Positions 63,800-64,000 of a stretch of 64,000 bases of DNA are shown piece after piece. The translations under genes were made by a program, and so were the position numbers. Position 1 is the stretch's first letter; each line of letters opens with the position of its first letter. The notes under the pieces are model-generated. The model ran no database searches and was not told where the DNA came from. It was given only the letters and a program-made list of their open reading frames with translations. The stretch comes from Caenorhabditis remanei (taxonomy: Eukaryota > Nematoda > Chromadorea > Rhabditida > Rhabditidae), in contig NC_071328.1 of assembly GCF_010183535.1 (NCBI RefSeq), positions 1,736,001 through 1,800,000 of the forward strand, given 5' to 3'.

Positions 63800-64000
63800 A
63801 TTCTTGTAGATCAAAACCGGGACTACATTTTTGTAGTTTGCAATTTTCTTCTAACTATTCACGCTTTTGAGATATGCGTCTTCGAAGATTCCTGATTTTC
63901 AGATTTTCAGTGAAATCGACTAACTTTGAAGCTTTGTAAGTAAGTCAGTTTTTGACCAAATGTTCCGATATTTGATTTTTCTTGTAGATCAAAAATAGGG
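63800..64000 (+). repeat. Further copy of the 62.7-kb repeat, cut by the window end
   Basis: It carries TTGTAGATCAAAACCGGGAC, TACATTTTTGTAGTTTGCAA, GAGATATGCG and CAGTTTTTGACCAAATGTTC in the same order as the copies at 62.7-63.0 kb. Confidence 0.8.

Noticed and set aside
63520..63814. Minus-strand frames near the right edge as an exon of a neighbouring gene
   Set aside because: They are short, overlapping, and resemble no family; splice sites were not convincing.

Overview
This window is nuclear DNA from a nematode, most likely a Caenorhabditis species other than C. elegans. The evidence is worm-style splice sites (TTTTCAG acceptors), TTTAG or TTTCCAG acceptors lying against start codons as in spliced-leader trans-splicing, A/T-rich introns with many small inverted repeats, and three genes whose products match worm and animal families closely. 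As I recall, pdi-3 and chd-1 are also neighbours on C. elegans chromosome I. No bacterial, viral or organellar genes were seen.

Layout. 1-17,100 is a gene-free, repeat-dense block. It holds seven copies of an unusual composite element made of two divergent tRNA-like halves, a 1.2-kb element with roughly 220-bp inverted ends, several foldback elements and poly-G tracts. 17,169-36,279 (minus) is a ubiquilin gene (ubql-1, 10 exons, 514 aa). Its two UBA-domain exons are separated from the rest by a 9.6-kb intron. 36,280-37,879 is a divergent promoter region. 37,880-41,531 (plus) is an ER protein disulfide isomerase (pdi-3, 8 exons, 488 aa). 42,493-61,825 (plus) is the chromatin remodeller CHD1 (chd-1, 12 exons, 1,449 aa), with introns swollen by satellites and transposon relics. 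61,826-64,000 is repeat-rich 3' flank.

The exon models were built by hand from splice consensus and reading phase. All phases close, and the protein lengths fit the families. Two of the genes serve protein quality control: PDI folds secretory proteins in the ER, and ubiquilin carries ubiquitinated clients to the proteasome and acts in ER-associated degradation. They are transcribed divergently. Candidate unfolded-protein-response elements lie in their shared upstream region and in pdi-3 intron 1. CHD1 is unrelated in function.

The most notable finding is a set of five short non-autonomous elements in the introns of ubql-1 and chd-1. All have inverted ends beginning CAKAGTTG, and all five are flanked by a perfect 8-bp target duplication, a hAT-type signature. 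They fall into subfamilies, each with its own iterated GC-rich subterminal word (GGCCCG, CCGGAATCCGGATT, GGCGGAAGGCGG). Two of the insertions have near-perfect empty-site copies within the window. The second notable finding is the tRNA-like pair element family.
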